Part shown: in pieces, positions 1 through 8,406 of the stretch
Layout of the letters: each line of letters opens with the position of its first letter
How positions within the stretch are numbered: the first letter of the stretch is position 1
Source of the DNA: SIG455 sp045646385
GTDB lineage: Bacteria > Bacillota > Clostridia > UMGS1810
Direction: 5' to 3'
Length of the DNA: 32,260 bases
Assembly (NCBI GenBank): GCA_045646385.1
Contig: JAZRKQ010000022.1
Location: 1 to 32,260 of the forward strand
Notes under the pieces: model-generated
The model's database searches: none
What the model was told of the DNA's origin: nothing
Seen by the model: the letters and a program-made list of their open reading frames with translations, nothing else
Made by a program: the position numbers and the translations under genes

Positions 1-105
1 TCATTTGTTGAAGAGTCTTTTTATATGAGTCAGTCTGACTATATCTTTGGGTTTTACTCAGTAAACAAAAAAGGCTTGTGCACATTTATACAGAACAGTT
101 TGTGA
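1..105 (+). other. Left-edge open frame, possible 3' end of an unknown gene
   Basis: Frame 1 is open from the first base to a TGA at 103-105 and gives 34 residues rich in Phe, Tyr and Ser. I recognise no motif in it. It could be the tail of a plus-strand gene that starts outside the window, or chance. The other plus-strand frames stop within the first 30 bases. No other gene is visible between here and the ppdK terminator. Confidence 0.2.
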
Positions 106-139
106 ATATGGCGCTTTCTGTTTAATAATTTGATTGCCA

Positions 140-177
140 AAAAGAGCCTTATAGATAAAAATCTACAAGGCTCTTTT
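140..177 (-). terminator. Rho-independent terminator of ppdK
   Basis: An 11-bp perfect stem (140-150 pairing with 167-177, core GAGCCTT/AAGGCTC) encloses a 16-base loop. A/T tracts flank both sides, so it could act in both directions. It lies 24 bases beyond the second stop of ppdK (201-203), not beyond the in-frame TAG, which fits the longer reading frame having been the original gene. Confidence 0.8.
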
Positions 178-200
178 AATATTTTAGTTTTTAACTTAAA

Positions 201-2831
201 TTAGTTTTCTTCCTTAATCTTAGCCTGAGCCGCTGCAAGACGAGCAATCGGCACACGGAAAGGTGAGCAAGATACCTGAATCACACCAATCTGGTGGCAG
301 AACGGGGCAGAAACGCCGTCACCGCCGTGCTCACCGCAGATACCGCAGTGCATATCGGGACGTACCTACTTACCAAGTACAACAGCCATTACCATAAGCT
401 TACCAACACCTGTCTGGTCAAGCTTTGCAAAAGGATCATTTTCAAAAATCTTTGCATCGTAGTAAGCATCAAGGAACTTACCAGCATCATCACGTGAGAA
501 GCCGTAAGTCATCTGTGTAAGGTCGTTTGTACCAAAGCAGAAGAACTGTGCTTCTTTAGCAATATCGTCAGCTGTAAGAGCAGCTCTGGGGATTTCGATC
601 ATTGTACCAACCTCGTACTTAAGGTCGATGTTAGCATTTGCAATTTCCTCGTCAGCTGTCTTAACAACGTCGTTCTTAACATACTTAAGCTCTTTGATAT
701 CTCCAACAAGGGGAATCATAATCTCGGGAACGATGTTCCAATCGGGATGAGCTTTCTTCACATTGATAGCAGCACGGATAACTGCTCTTGTCTGCATCTT
801 TGCAATTTCAGGGTATGTTACTGCAAGACGGCAGCCACGATGTCCCATCATGGGGTTGAACTCGTGAAGTGAAGCGATGATAGCCTTGATAGCTTCAACG
901 CTCTTACCCTGAGCCTTAGCAAGTGCTGCAATATCAGCTTCTTCTGTGGGAACGAATTCATGAAGCGGAGGATCAAGGAAACGGATAGTAACAGGATTTC
1001 CTTCAAGAGCCTCGTAAAGAGCTTCAAAGTCTCCCTGCTGATAGGGAAGAATCTTTTCAAGAGCTGCTTCTCTTTCTTCTACTGTGTCAGAGCAAATCAT
1101 TTCACGGAAAGCAGCAATTCTTTCTGCCTCGAAGAACATATGCTCTGTACGGCAAAGACCAATACCTTCTGCGCCAAGCTCACGAGCTTTTTTAGCATCA
1201 GCAGGAGTATCAGCGTTTGTTCTAACCTTAAGAGTTCTGAATTCATCAGCCCATGCCATGATTCTGCCGAATTCGCCTGCGATTTCAGCATCAACTGTGG
1301 GGATAATACCGTCATACATATTACCTGTAGAACCATCGATAGAGATGAAATCTCCTTCTGTATATGTCTTACCACCAAGAGTAAATTTCTTGTTTTCTTC
1401 GTCCATAATGATATCACCGCAGCCTGATACACAGCATGTACCCATACCACGTGCAACAACTGCTGCGTGAGATGTCATACCGCCACGAACGGTGAGGATA
1501 CCCTGAGAAGCCTTCATACCGGTGATATCTTCGGGAGAAGTCTCAAGACGAACGAGGATAACCTTCTCGCCTCTTGCATTCCACTCATCTGCATCTTCTG
1601 CAGTAAATACTACCTTACCGCAAGCTGCACCGGGGGAAGCACCGAGATCCTTACCCATAGGAGTAGAAGCCTTAAGAGCCTTTACGTCGAACTGGGGGTG
1701 GAGAAGTGTGTCGAGGTTTCTGGGGTCGATCATAGCAACAGCCTTTTTCTTATCGATCATACCCTCGTCAACAAGGTCACATGCAATCTTAAGAGCAGCC
1801 TTAGCTGTTCTCTTACCGTTACGTGTCTGAAGCATATAGAGCTTTCTGTTTTCAATAGTGAACTCCATATCCTGCATATCTCTGTAGTGATCTTCAAGGA
1901 TTTTGCAAACCTTGTTGTACTCTTCAAATGCAGCAGGGAATTTATCAGCCATTTCTTTAATCGGCATAGGTGTACGAACGCCGGCAACAACGTCTTCACC
2001 CTGAGCGTTTACAAGGAACTCACCCATAAGACCGGGTTCACCTGTAGCGGGGTGACGTGTGAACGCAACACCTGTACCGCAATCATCACCCATATTACCG
2101 AATGCCATCATCTGTACGTTAACAGCAGTACCCCAAGAATAAGGGATATCGTTGTCACGACGGTAAACATTTGCTCTGGGGTTGTCCCATGAACGGAATA
2201 CAGCCTCTACAGCGCCCATCAACTGTTCTTTAGGATCAGATGGGAAATCTTTACCGATTTTTGATTTATATTCTGCTTTAAACTGTGAAGCCAGAACTTT
2301 AAGGTCTTCAGCAGTAAGTTCGATATCCTGTGTAACACCTTTTTCAGCCTTCATTTCGTCGATAAGTTCTTCAAAATATTTCTTACCAACTTCCATAACA
2401 ACGTCAGAGTACATCTGGATAAATCTTCTGTAGCAGTCCCAAGCCCATCTGGGGTTGCCCGATTTTGCAGACATAGCCTCTACAACGTCCTCGTTAAGAC
2501 CGAGGTTGAGAATTGTATCCATCATACTAGGCATTGATGCTCTTGCACCTGAACGAACGGACACTAAAAGAGGATTCTCTTTATCACCAAATTTTTTACC
2601 GCAAACCGCTTCCATTTTAACGATGTTTTCCATGATTTCTGCCTGAATAGCATCGTTGATTTTGCGGCCGTCCTCATAATACTGTGTACAAGCCTCAGTA
2701 GAAATTGTGAATCCCTGAGGAACAGGAAGACCAATTTTGGTCATCTCAGCAAGGTTTGCACCTTTACCGCCCAAAAGGTTTCTCATGCTGGCGTCGCCTT
2801 CTGAGAAAAGATAAACATACTTATGTGCCAT
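201..2831 (-). CDS. ppdK: Pyruvate, phosphate dikinase with an in-frame TAG near its C-terminus
   Basis: PPDK interconverts pyruvate, ATP and phosphate with phosphoenolpyruvate, AMP and diphosphate in the cytosol. Anaerobes often use it glycolytically. The N-terminal nucleotide-grasp part carries the GGKGANLAEM motif near residue 22. The phosphohistidine motif GGMTSHAAVVARG puts the carrier His at residue 455, the numbering of the Clostridium symbiosum enzyme, and a TIM-barrel PEP domain follows. The frame is open from ATG 2831 to codon 822, which is TAG (366-368). It then continues in the same frame through the conserved GICGEHGGD segment with catalytic Cys (about residue 832) and SCSPFRVPIARLAAAQA to a TAA at 201-203. 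The total of 876 codons equals the normal family length. Termination at the TAG gives 821 residues without the catalytic Cys, predicted inactive. The Shine-Dalgarno AGGAGGT lies upstream of the ATG. Readthrough, a recent nonsense mutation and a sequencing error all remain possible. Confidence 0.85.
366..368 (-). other. In-frame amber codon inside ppdK
   Basis: The minus-strand codons read GTA CTT GGT AAG TAG GTA CGT CCC GAT ATG. The family has a non-conserved residue (Gln, Lys or similar) at this point, just before the Arg-Pro that precedes GICGEHGG. One base change from CAG, AAG or TAC/TAT would produce the TAG. The frame stays aligned with the family on both sides, so there is no frameshift. 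TAG is used as an ordinary stop at the expected ends of ybeY (5367), rbgA (19527) and purF (29158). Confidence 0.9.
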
Positions 2832-2900
2832 TTAAAAACTACCTCCTAAAATAGTTATAATGAACTCAAAATTGTAATTTATTACCCAATTATTTTACAA

Positions 2901-2938
2901 CAAAATCAAAAAAAAATCCAGTACTTTTTTTGATTTTG
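2901..2938. repeat. Perfect 14-bp inverted repeat in the ppdK-recO gap
   Basis: CAAAATCAAAAAAA (2901-2914) is repeated as its exact complement at 2925-2938 with a 10-base loop. Its position is in the ppdK upstream region, about 70 bases before the ATG. It could be an A/U-rich terminator backing up the recO one, or a leader structure or operator for ppdK. I could not see a convincing ppdK promoter near it. Confidence 0.6.
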
Positions 2939-2953
2939 TATATTTTTAATTGA

Positions 2954-2979
2954 AAATACGCCTATCACAAGGCGTATTT
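2954..2979 (-). terminator. Terminator downstream of recO
   Basis: A 9-bp perfect stem AAATACGCC/GGCGTATTT with an 8-base loop sits 20 bases after the recO stop. The stem ends in T residues on the minus strand, but the following U-run is short and interrupted. It would close the yqfC-to-recO operon and separate it from ppdK. Confidence 0.65.
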
Positions 2980-2999
2980 GGATAATTTTCACTATCTTG

Positions 3000-3794
3000 T
3001 CAATGATTTTCTGAGATTATATTATGTAAAAACCCAAGTGATTTATAAAAAGTGTCTGTCTGTGCAATAAGATATCGCTCAGCAATTGCACAAATTCTGT
3101 TTAATAGTTCTTCTGTAATACTGAATGAAAATACGCAGCGATAATCACTTTTTGATATATAATCTATTATTTTTATATCCATCGAATTAATACTAACTGG
3201 CAGATGTTCCCTACCCTCATATCTGCCTATGCAGTCAGAACATACAACTCCGCCGTCATGATGCGAAAAATAATCAATTTTTTTATCTTTTCCACAGCAA
3301 ACACATCTGCCAAGTTCAGGCATAACACCCATAACACAGGCAGATTTAATTTCAAATATCGCTTTTAATTTTTTTAAAAACGGTAAAATATCACCGTTAT
3401 CAGCATTGTGTTCGGCTTTTTCTGTTAAATAAAGAGTGTTAAGCACAAATTTGAAATAATCCTCATCACCAATTATCTCCTGAGCAATATCAGCAACAAT
3501 ATCCATATAATATGTGGCAAACGACACCTTTATAACATCGTTTCGCAAATCAAAAAAGTTGTTTGTTACCTGAGCAGAAGAAACAGTATAAAGTCCGCCT
3601 TGTTTACTGTTCAATGTAATGCTTGAAAAGCAAAACGGCTGCAGGGCAGCAAAATCTTTATGCTTATGGCTACGAACACCTTTTGCAATGGCAGTAACTC
3701 TGCCATGCTCAGGCGAAAAAAACGTTATGAGTTTATCATTGTCGTTCATATTACAGGTTTTGAGCACCAGTGCTGCTGTCTGTATCGTGTTCAT
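3000..3794 (-). CDS. recO: DNA repair protein RecO
   Basis: RecO promotes annealing and RecA loading in the RecFOR recombination-repair pathway. The 264-residue protein has the N-terminal OB-fold signature (ALVLKTCNMNDNDKLITFFS, then HGRVTAIAKG). It also has a C-terminal zinc-binding module of two Cys pairs (CVCC at about 161-164, then CSDC near 185). Length and start agree with the family. It is the last gene of the yqfC-recO run, and its start lies inside the end of the small yqzL gene, suggesting translational coupling. A GGAG lies about 11 bases before the ATG. Confidence 0.93.
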   Translation of the reverse strand: MNTIQTAALVLKTCNMNDNDKLITFFSPEHGRVTAIAKGVRSHKHKDFAALQPFCFSSITLNSKQGGLYTVSSAQVTNNFFDLRNDVIKVSFATYYMDIVADIAQEIIGDEDYFKFVLNTLYLTEKAEHNADNGDILPFLKKLKAIFEIKSACVMGVMPELGRCVCCGKDKKIDYFSHHDGGVVCSDCIGRYEGREHLPVSINSMDIKIIDYISKSDYRCVFSFSITEELLNRICAIAERYLIAQTDTFYKSLGFLHNIISENH

Positions 3795-3909
3795 CTGTAT
3801 CTTTCTCCGCGTTTACATTATTATATTCTTTATAAAGCAAATAACTTTCTATATTGCCGGTATTGGCAAAAAAGTCCCACGCAAATTCATTATCCACTAC
3901 ATCCCACAC
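3751..3909 (-). CDS. yqzL: YqzL-family small protein
   Basis: This 52-codon frame lies between era and recO, the position of yqzL in Bacillus. Residues 7-29 (NEFAWDFFANTGNIESYLLY then KEY) match the family pattern of an aromatic-rich start, TGxIxxYLLxKE and a hydrophilic tail. The tail is Asp/Glu-rich and ends at TAA 3751-3753, overlapping recO by 44 bases in another frame. I chose the GTG at 3909 because a GGGGG run lies 8 bases upstream; a GTG at 3897 is an alternative and would look more like family length. The family's molecular role is unknown. The start is uncertain, but the family call is well supported by sequence and place. Confidence 0.8.
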   Translation of the reverse strand: MWDVVDNEFAWDFFANTGNIESYLLYKEYNNVNAEKDTDEHDTDSSTGAQNL

Positions 3910-3992
3910 ACAAATCGCCCCCGCAGGTAGAATTTTATATAAGTATTATTTGTCTTGTGGAATTTTAATATACTGTTATGTTTTGGCGAAAA

Positions 3993-4883
3993 TTATAAAT
4001 CGTTCATTCCGAACTCTTTCATCATTTGTTCTGAATTGCGCCAGTCAGGTTTAACCTTTACCCAAAGTTCCATAAATACTTTTTTATCAAGCATCTTTTC
4101 ACAGTCAATCCTCGCCTGAGAACCGATTGCTTTAAGTTTTGAGCCTTTACTGCCAATTATAATGCGTTTGTGAGATTCTTTCTCGCAATATATATTTGCA
4201 GAAATTTCGCACACTTTATCGCCTTTATCTTTCATTTTAATAACTTCTACTGCTATTCCGTGAGGGATTTCCTGATTTAAAAGCCTTAAAGCCTTTTCAC
4301 GTATAAGTTCTGCAACAATCTGCTTTTCGCTTTGGTCTGTAACCATATCATCAGGATAGTACATTGGTCCGTCGGGAAGATATTTTTTGATAATCTTTTT
4401 TAAATCCTCTACACCATCACCGCTTGATGCGCTTACAGGAATAATATCTTCAAACTTATGCAGTTCGTTATATTTTTCTATAACCGGCAAAAGATTAAGC
4501 CTTTCAGTTGTATCAAGTTTATTTACAACCAATACTGTAGGAATATCGCCAATTCTTTCTAAAATAGTGTTTTCAGCCGCAGAAATATTTTCGTCGGGTT
4601 CAACAACTAGCAAAAGCAAATCAACATCTGCAATAGTTTCATCAACAGATTTAATCATACTTTCGCCAAGTTTAGTTTTGGGTTTGTGAAAGCCGGGTGT
4701 ATCCACAAAAATCATCTGTGCATCATCGTCAGTATTAATCGCAAGCACTTTATTTCTTGTGGTCTGGGGTTTGGCTGAAATAATAGCAATCTTTTGACCT
4801 GCAAGTTTATTAAGCAATGTGGATTTACCCACATTAGGTACTCCTACTATTCCTATGTATCCTGATTTAAACGTATTATTCAT
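3993..4883 (-). CDS. era: GTPase Era
   Basis: Era is a Ras-like GTPase that binds the 3' end of 16S rRNA and assists 30S assembly. All G motifs are present: GVPNVGKST (P-loop), the TTRN switch region, DTPGFHKP (G3), and NKLD (G4). A C-terminal KH RNA-binding domain follows, with the GSKGSKLK loop. The frame is open upstream to 4991 and overlaps dgkA, but two adjacent ATGs at 4886 and 4883 follow AAGGAG. The second has 6-base spacing and gives the usual 296 residues. dgkA is 10 bases upstream and yqzL/recO are downstream. Confidence 0.95.
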   Translation of the reverse strand: MNNTFKSGYIGIVGVPNVGKSTLLNKLAGQKIAIISAKPQTTRNKVLAINTDDDAQMIFVDTPGFHKPKTKLGESMIKSVDETIADVDLLLLVVEPDENISAAENTILERIGDIPTVLVVNKLDTTERLNLLPVIEKYNELHKFEDIIPVSASSGDGVEDLKKIIKKYLPDGPMYYPDDMVTDQSEKQIVAELIREKALRLLNQEIPHGIAVEVIKMKDKGDKVCEISANIYCEKESHKRIIIGSKGSKLKAIGSQARIDCEKMLDKKVFMELWVKVKPDWRNSEQMMKEFGMNDL

Positions 4884-4893
4884 CATTTTCTCC

Positions 4894-5355
4894 TTATCGG
4901 TTGTATTTTTTAAAAGGTATCCCCATAACAAAGCAAACGGCGAGCACAACATATAATGCAAGTGCAAACCATAATAGCGGTCTTTCGGCAAAAAAAGTTA
5001 TAACAGACAAAATTTTCGATACGTCCCAGAACAATGTTACCGCAATAACAACTGCCATAACTGCTGCAAGCATAACGGCACCTGCGGCAACGTCTTTTGA
5101 AATCTTTGCATTTATATTATATTCACCGCCGTGCATATCTATGGCACTTTCTATAGCGGTATTTACCATTTCGCAAATTAAAACAAAAAGTATGGCAAAC
5201 CACAACCACATCATTTCGGATTTACTGAAATCGTAAAACAAACTCACAATAAGCACAGAAATTGCAGCCACGATATGGAATCTGAAATTTCGCTGAGTAA
5301 ATATACAGTATTTTAATCCTTGTAAAGCGTACAAAAAACTCTTTAAAATTTTCAT
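4894..5355 (-). CDS. dgkA: Diacylglycerol/undecaprenol kinase, DgkA family
   Basis: This family of small integral-membrane kinases phosphorylates undecaprenol (Gram-positives) or diacylglycerol, feeding the lipid carrier pool for wall synthesis. The 153-residue protein has the hallmark E-x2-NTAIESAID (about residues 62-72) and GGEYNINAKISKDVAAGAV, surrounded by hydrophobic spans. Its C-terminus has an additional hydrophobic stretch (about residues 126-146), so it is slightly longer than the shortest family members. It sits 11 bases after ybeY and just before era, the standard order in Firmicutes. Specificity cannot be read from sequence; undecaprenol kinase is likelier in this lineage. Confidence 0.9.
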   Translation of the reverse strand: MKILKSFLYALQGLKYCIFTQRNFRFHIVAAISVLIVSLFYDFSKSEMMWLWFAILFVLICEMVNTAIESAIDMHGGEYNINAKISKDVAAGAVMLAAVMAVVIAVTLFWDVSKILSVITFFAERPLLWFALALYVVLAVCFVMGIPFKKYNR

Positions 5356-5366
5356 ATTAGCACGTC

Positions 5367-5852
5367 CTATCTTGTAAGACCTATTTTTTCAAGTATTGCT
5401 TCTTCTTTCTCTCTCATAACAACACGTTCGTCTTCGTTTTCGTGGTCATAACCTAAAAGATGGAGTACAGAGTGGCACACCAAAAAACCAACCTCACGCT
5501 CATATGAATGTCCGTATTCTCTTGACTGCTCTGATGCACGCTCAAGCGAAAGCACAATATCACCCAGCACAACTGTACCGAGATAGGAGTCCCCTACGCT
5601 TTCTATAACCTTACCCCCCTCAAAATTAAGCATTGGAAAAGAAAGCACATCTGTAGGCGAATCAATCTGCCTGAAATCGTTATTAATTTCTTTTATCTGC
5701 TCGTTATCAACAAACAAAACACTTATCTCTGTTTTTTTGTTAAACTCTTCATACGCAAGGGCAGTATCGGCAACTTTTTGCACCAAATCCTGCAGGGCAT
5801 CGTCTACTGTATGCTTGTCCTGTGTATTTTCAAAAAAAATATCCGCTTTCAT
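5367..5852 (-). CDS. ybeY: Endoribonuclease YbeY
   Basis: YbeY is a zinc-dependent RNase needed for 16S rRNA 3'-end maturation and ribosome quality control. The metal motif H-x3-H-x5-H is seen as HSVLHLLGYDHE near residue 125. Upstream is the conserved stretch containing DSPTDVLSFP. The frame extends upstream inside phoH to 5984, but the ATG at 5852 follows GAGG with 8-base spacing and gives the family length of 161 residues. The phoH stop (5854-5856) is one base away, so the two are probably translationally coupled. The stop is TAG, at the normal end of the family. Confidence 0.93.
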   Translation of the reverse strand: MKADIFFENTQDKHTVDDALQDLVQKVADTALAYEEFNKKTEISVLFVDNEQIKEINNDFRQIDSPTDVLSFPMLNFEGGKVIESVGDSYLGTVVLGDIVLSLERASEQSREYGHSYEREVGFLVCHSVLHLLGYDHENEDERVVMREKEEAILEKIGLTR

Positions 5853-5853
5853 C

Positions 5854-6840
5854 TCAATTCCTCTTTTCCGTTTTACGCTCAAATTTTTCACGACGTTTGG
5901 CATCACGTTTTTCGTAAGCCTTAATAATTGCCTGAACAAGTCTATGGCGTACGACATCGCGTTCTGTAAGATAGCAGAACGCAATATCCTCGATATTTTT
6001 CAAAACATTGGTTACATCTTTAAGACCAGAAAATTTACCATCGGGCAAATCCACCTGAGTAATATCGCCTGTTACAATCGCCTTAGAGTTAAAACCGATA
6101 CGGGTTAAAAACATCTTCATCTGTTCCGGTGTGGTATTCTGTGCCTCGTCCAGAATTATAAAACTGTCGTCCAATGTTCTGCCGCGCATATATGCAAGAG
6201 GCGCAATTTCTATGTTTCCGCGTTCAACAAGACGGTGATATGCCTCCACACCGAAAAAATCATACAAAGCATCATAAAGCGGTCTTAAATACGGGTCTAC
6301 TTTGGTCTGCAAATCACCGGGTAAAAATCCAAGTTTTTCACCTGCTTCAACAGCCGGACGTGTCAAAATTATTCTGTTTACCTCTTTATTTTTAAACGCT
6401 TTAACAGCCATAGCAACTGCCAGATACGTTTTACCCGTACCGGCAGGGCCTATGCCGAAAGTTATCGTGTTTTTCTTTATAGCATCAATATAATTCTTCT
6501 GACCAAGCGTTTTGCTTTTGATTGGTTTACCGGATGCAGTTATCGCAACACAATCACTTCCGTAAAGAGCAGAATCGTCAATGCCGTCTTTTGCCATAGT
6601 TATGGCATACAAAATATTTTGGTCGGTCAGCGATTCCCCTTTTTCAAGAAGTGTGCGCAAACTTGCAAACACAGTAGTTGCCATAGCAACGTTTGGCTCA
6701 TCTCCGCTGATTTTTACAACCGATTCGCGGTTAACAATATTAACACCGAGTTCACGGCAGATAATATTTATATTTTTATCCAATTGACCAAAAATTTCGC
6801 CTACCTGCTCAACCGTATCAAATTCTATGCTTTTTTCCAA
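5854..6840 (-). CDS. phoH: PhoH-like ATPase (PhoL/YbeZ type)
   Basis: PhoH-family ATPases act with YbeY in RNA metabolism. The 328-residue protein carries the Walker A motif GPAGTGKT (about residues 135-142), a Walker B-like region ending ILDEAQNTTPEQMKM (about 234-248), and a Lys/Arg-rich tail. The start is TTG at 6840, chosen because GGAGG lies 7 bases upstream and no other start fits. It is directly followed by ybeY. In Bacillus and many Clostridia a yqfF/pgpH gene lies between phoH and ybeY; it is absent here. Confidence 0.92.
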   Translation of the reverse strand: MEKSIEFDTVEQVGEIFGQLDKNINIICRELGVNIVNRESVVKISGDEPNVAMATTVFASLRTLLEKGESLTDQNILYAITMAKDGIDDSALYGSDCVAITASGKPIKSKTLGQKNYIDAIKKNTITFGIGPAGTGKTYLAVAMAVKAFKNKEVNRIILTRPAVEAGEKLGFLPGDLQTKVDPYLRPLYDALYDFFGVEAYHRLVERGNIEIAPLAYMRGRTLDDSFIILDEAQNTTPEQMKMFLTRIGFNSKAIVTGDITQVDLPDGKFSGLKDVTNVLKNIEDIAFCYLTERDVVRHRLVQAIIKAYEKRDAKRREKFERKTEKRN

Positions 6841-6858
6841 AGTAAAACCTCCAAAATC

Positions 6859-8052
6859 CTACTGTATTTCTATAGGGACTTCCACCCCTATTTCTTCTAT
6901 ACATTCGTAATTAAGTCTGACATTTATAATTGAATCAGAAACGCTGACAACTTCGTGCGTTTTATTAACCACCATTGTATCTGTTGTCAAAGAAGACTCT
7001 ATCTGACTGCCTAGTTCAGCACACGCAATCTGCGTTGCCTGCTCTACAGATAATTGTTCTTCGCTACGCAAAAGTTCACTATATGTGTGTTGTTCAAACG
7101 ATATAGGAAAAACAAAATTCTTCCCTACAGAAAGATAGTGCGTTTTGACATCTTCTTCACTATATTCAAAAGGCAAATTTTCTTTCATATATAATTTTAC
7201 ACGAAAACCAAAAAAATTGATAGTGTTTTTTGAAATTTTTTTGCCTGTTTTTGAAAAATTTACTTTTACAAGCGGAAAATCTGCTGATTTACTGTGCCAA
7301 GTACGTGCTTTTATACTCCCTGATGAGTGCAGATAATGTATTCCGCCGTATTTGGTATTTGATATTCCGCTGACTAACAAATCGCCTTTTTTTACTACAT
7401 CGCCTACAGAAATCATTTTTTCGCCATAAGTAGCCTTAACTTCTGTTATCAATCCATTAGTATTTGCCACTATATTACACGGGTGCTTTCTGTCAACAAT
7501 GGAAGGTACGGGGACTTTCTCCTTTACCTGAACGACTGCGCGTGTGCCTTTTATATCTACCCATATCCACGAAAGTTCATCAACGTCTAAAAGCATCTTA
7601 TTCTGCAAGGCAGGAATATCATTACCATAGCGAAAATTTCCTGTTTTAAAACCGTTTTCTTCAAGCGCCTTCATAATAATTTCTTCGGAAACTTTTTCAT
7701 TTCCCTCTATTTCTATAACCCATACAAATGAAGTTATACACAAAAACAATGTCAACGCAACTATACCTGCCACTAAAAACGCTTTGCGTTTTTTATGTTT
7801 TTTAAGCAAAAATGGTAAGCCGTGGCGTGACATTATTTTAACTTTTGTTTTTGTTTTAAAAGCAACAGAAGGCATTTGCTTAAATCCGTCTATACTCATA
7901 TTCATATGTAAAAGTTCGCTTCCGCGATTTTTTATATTCCACACATATATATTTCTGTTCATACAAATATTTAAAAACCGCTCAACAAATCTGCCCGTTA
8001 CACTTACACGGACAAAGCCTTTTATATATGTAAGTATTTTTATCAAAAGCAA
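6859..8052 (-). CDS. yqfD: Sporulation protein YqfD
   Basis: YqfD is a membrane protein of the sporulation (sigma-E) programme, adjacent to yqfC in most endospore formers. This 397-residue copy has an N-terminal cytoplasmic part, one transmembrane segment at about residues 92-112 (rich in Ala, Leu, Phe), then the extracytoplasmic region. Motifs include IEGNEKVSEEII, GTRAVVQVKEKVPVP, ANTNGLITEVKATYGEKMISVGDVVKKGDLL and SGISNTKYGGIHYLHSSG. The start codon is TTG at 8052, which overlaps the last codons of yqfC by 10 bases; GGTGAG lies just upstream. An in-frame TTG at 8046 is an alternative start. Confidence 0.9.
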   Translation of the reverse strand: MLLIKILTYIKGFVRVSVTGRFVERFLNICMNRNIYVWNIKNRGSELLHMNMSIDGFKQMPSVAFKTKTKVKIMSRHGLPFLLKKHKKRKAFLVAGIVALTLFLCITSFVWVIEIEGNEKVSEEIIMKALEENGFKTGNFRYGNDIPALQNKMLLDVDELSWIWVDIKGTRAVVQVKEKVPVPSIVDRKHPCNIVANTNGLITEVKATYGEKMISVGDVVKKGDLLVSGISNTKYGGIHYLHSSGSIKARTWHSKSADFPLVKVNFSKTGKKISKNTINFFGFRVKLYMKENLPFEYSEEDVKTHYLSVGKNFVFPISFEQHTYSELLRSEEQLSVEQATQIACAELGSQIESSLTTDTMVVNKTHEVVSVSDSIINVRLNYECIEEIGVEVPIEIQ

Positions 8053-8312
8053 AAACTCACCGCCTTCACAAGTCCCACTATCATCATTTCTTCTCCGGTC
8101 ATAGACTGAATCTCCATATTCTCTCCTGACAAAGAAATGATGTAACTGCCGGCATTTATTTTAATACTATCACTACTGTACTCGCATATTCCTTTAAAAT
8201 TTTCTATATATACTTTGGTATTGGAGTCAAATACTATTCTCGGAACATCCATTACTATCTCCTGCGGTATAGAAAGCACAGTAGATATCTTTTCCTTAAT
8301 TTTCTTTGCCAT
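8043..8312 (-). CDS. yqfC: Sporulation protein YqfC
   Basis: This is a short (89-residue) protein of the YqfC family, co-transcribed with yqfD and induced in sporulation in Bacillus. The family signature is visible in IPQEIVMDVPRIVFDSNTKV (residues 15-34) and the following beta-rich region. The C-terminus is GEEMMIVGLVKAVSF. ATG at 8312 follows GAGAGG by 4 bases. It is the first gene of the minus-strand cluster and diverges from ylbJ, another sporulation gene, across 94 bases. Confidence 0.9.
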   Translation of the reverse strand: MAKKIKEKISTVLSIPQEIVMDVPRIVFDSNTKVYIENFKGICEYSSDSIKINAGSYIISLSGENMEIQSMTGEEMMIVGLVKAVSFCF

Positions 8313-8349
8313 AATACCTCTCCCGTCAATGCTTGTGTCTTTATATAAA

Positions 8350-8377
8350 ATTATGATTAAACCGCCTTTGTTATGAA
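8350..8377 (-). promoter_or_regulatory. Candidate sigma-E-type promoter of yqfC
   Basis: On the minus strand TTCATAAC (8370-8377) and CATAAT (8350-8355) are 14 bases apart. This resembles sigma-E elements (-35 near KMATATT, -10 near CATACAAT). yqfC and yqfD belong to the sigma-E regulon in Bacillus, which supports the reading. It has not been tested, and the -35 match is imperfect. Confidence 0.5.
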
Positions 8378-8406
8378 TAAACCTAATAATAAAGGAGTGT
8401 AAATGT

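Noticed and set aside
366..368. Genome-wide reassignment of TAG to a sense codon
   Set aside because: TAG ends ybeY, rbgA and purF at the expected family C-termini.
960..2192. Long open frames on the plus strand opposite ppdK
   Set aside because: They lack ribosome sites and family motifs and mirror the codon pattern of ppdK on the other strand.
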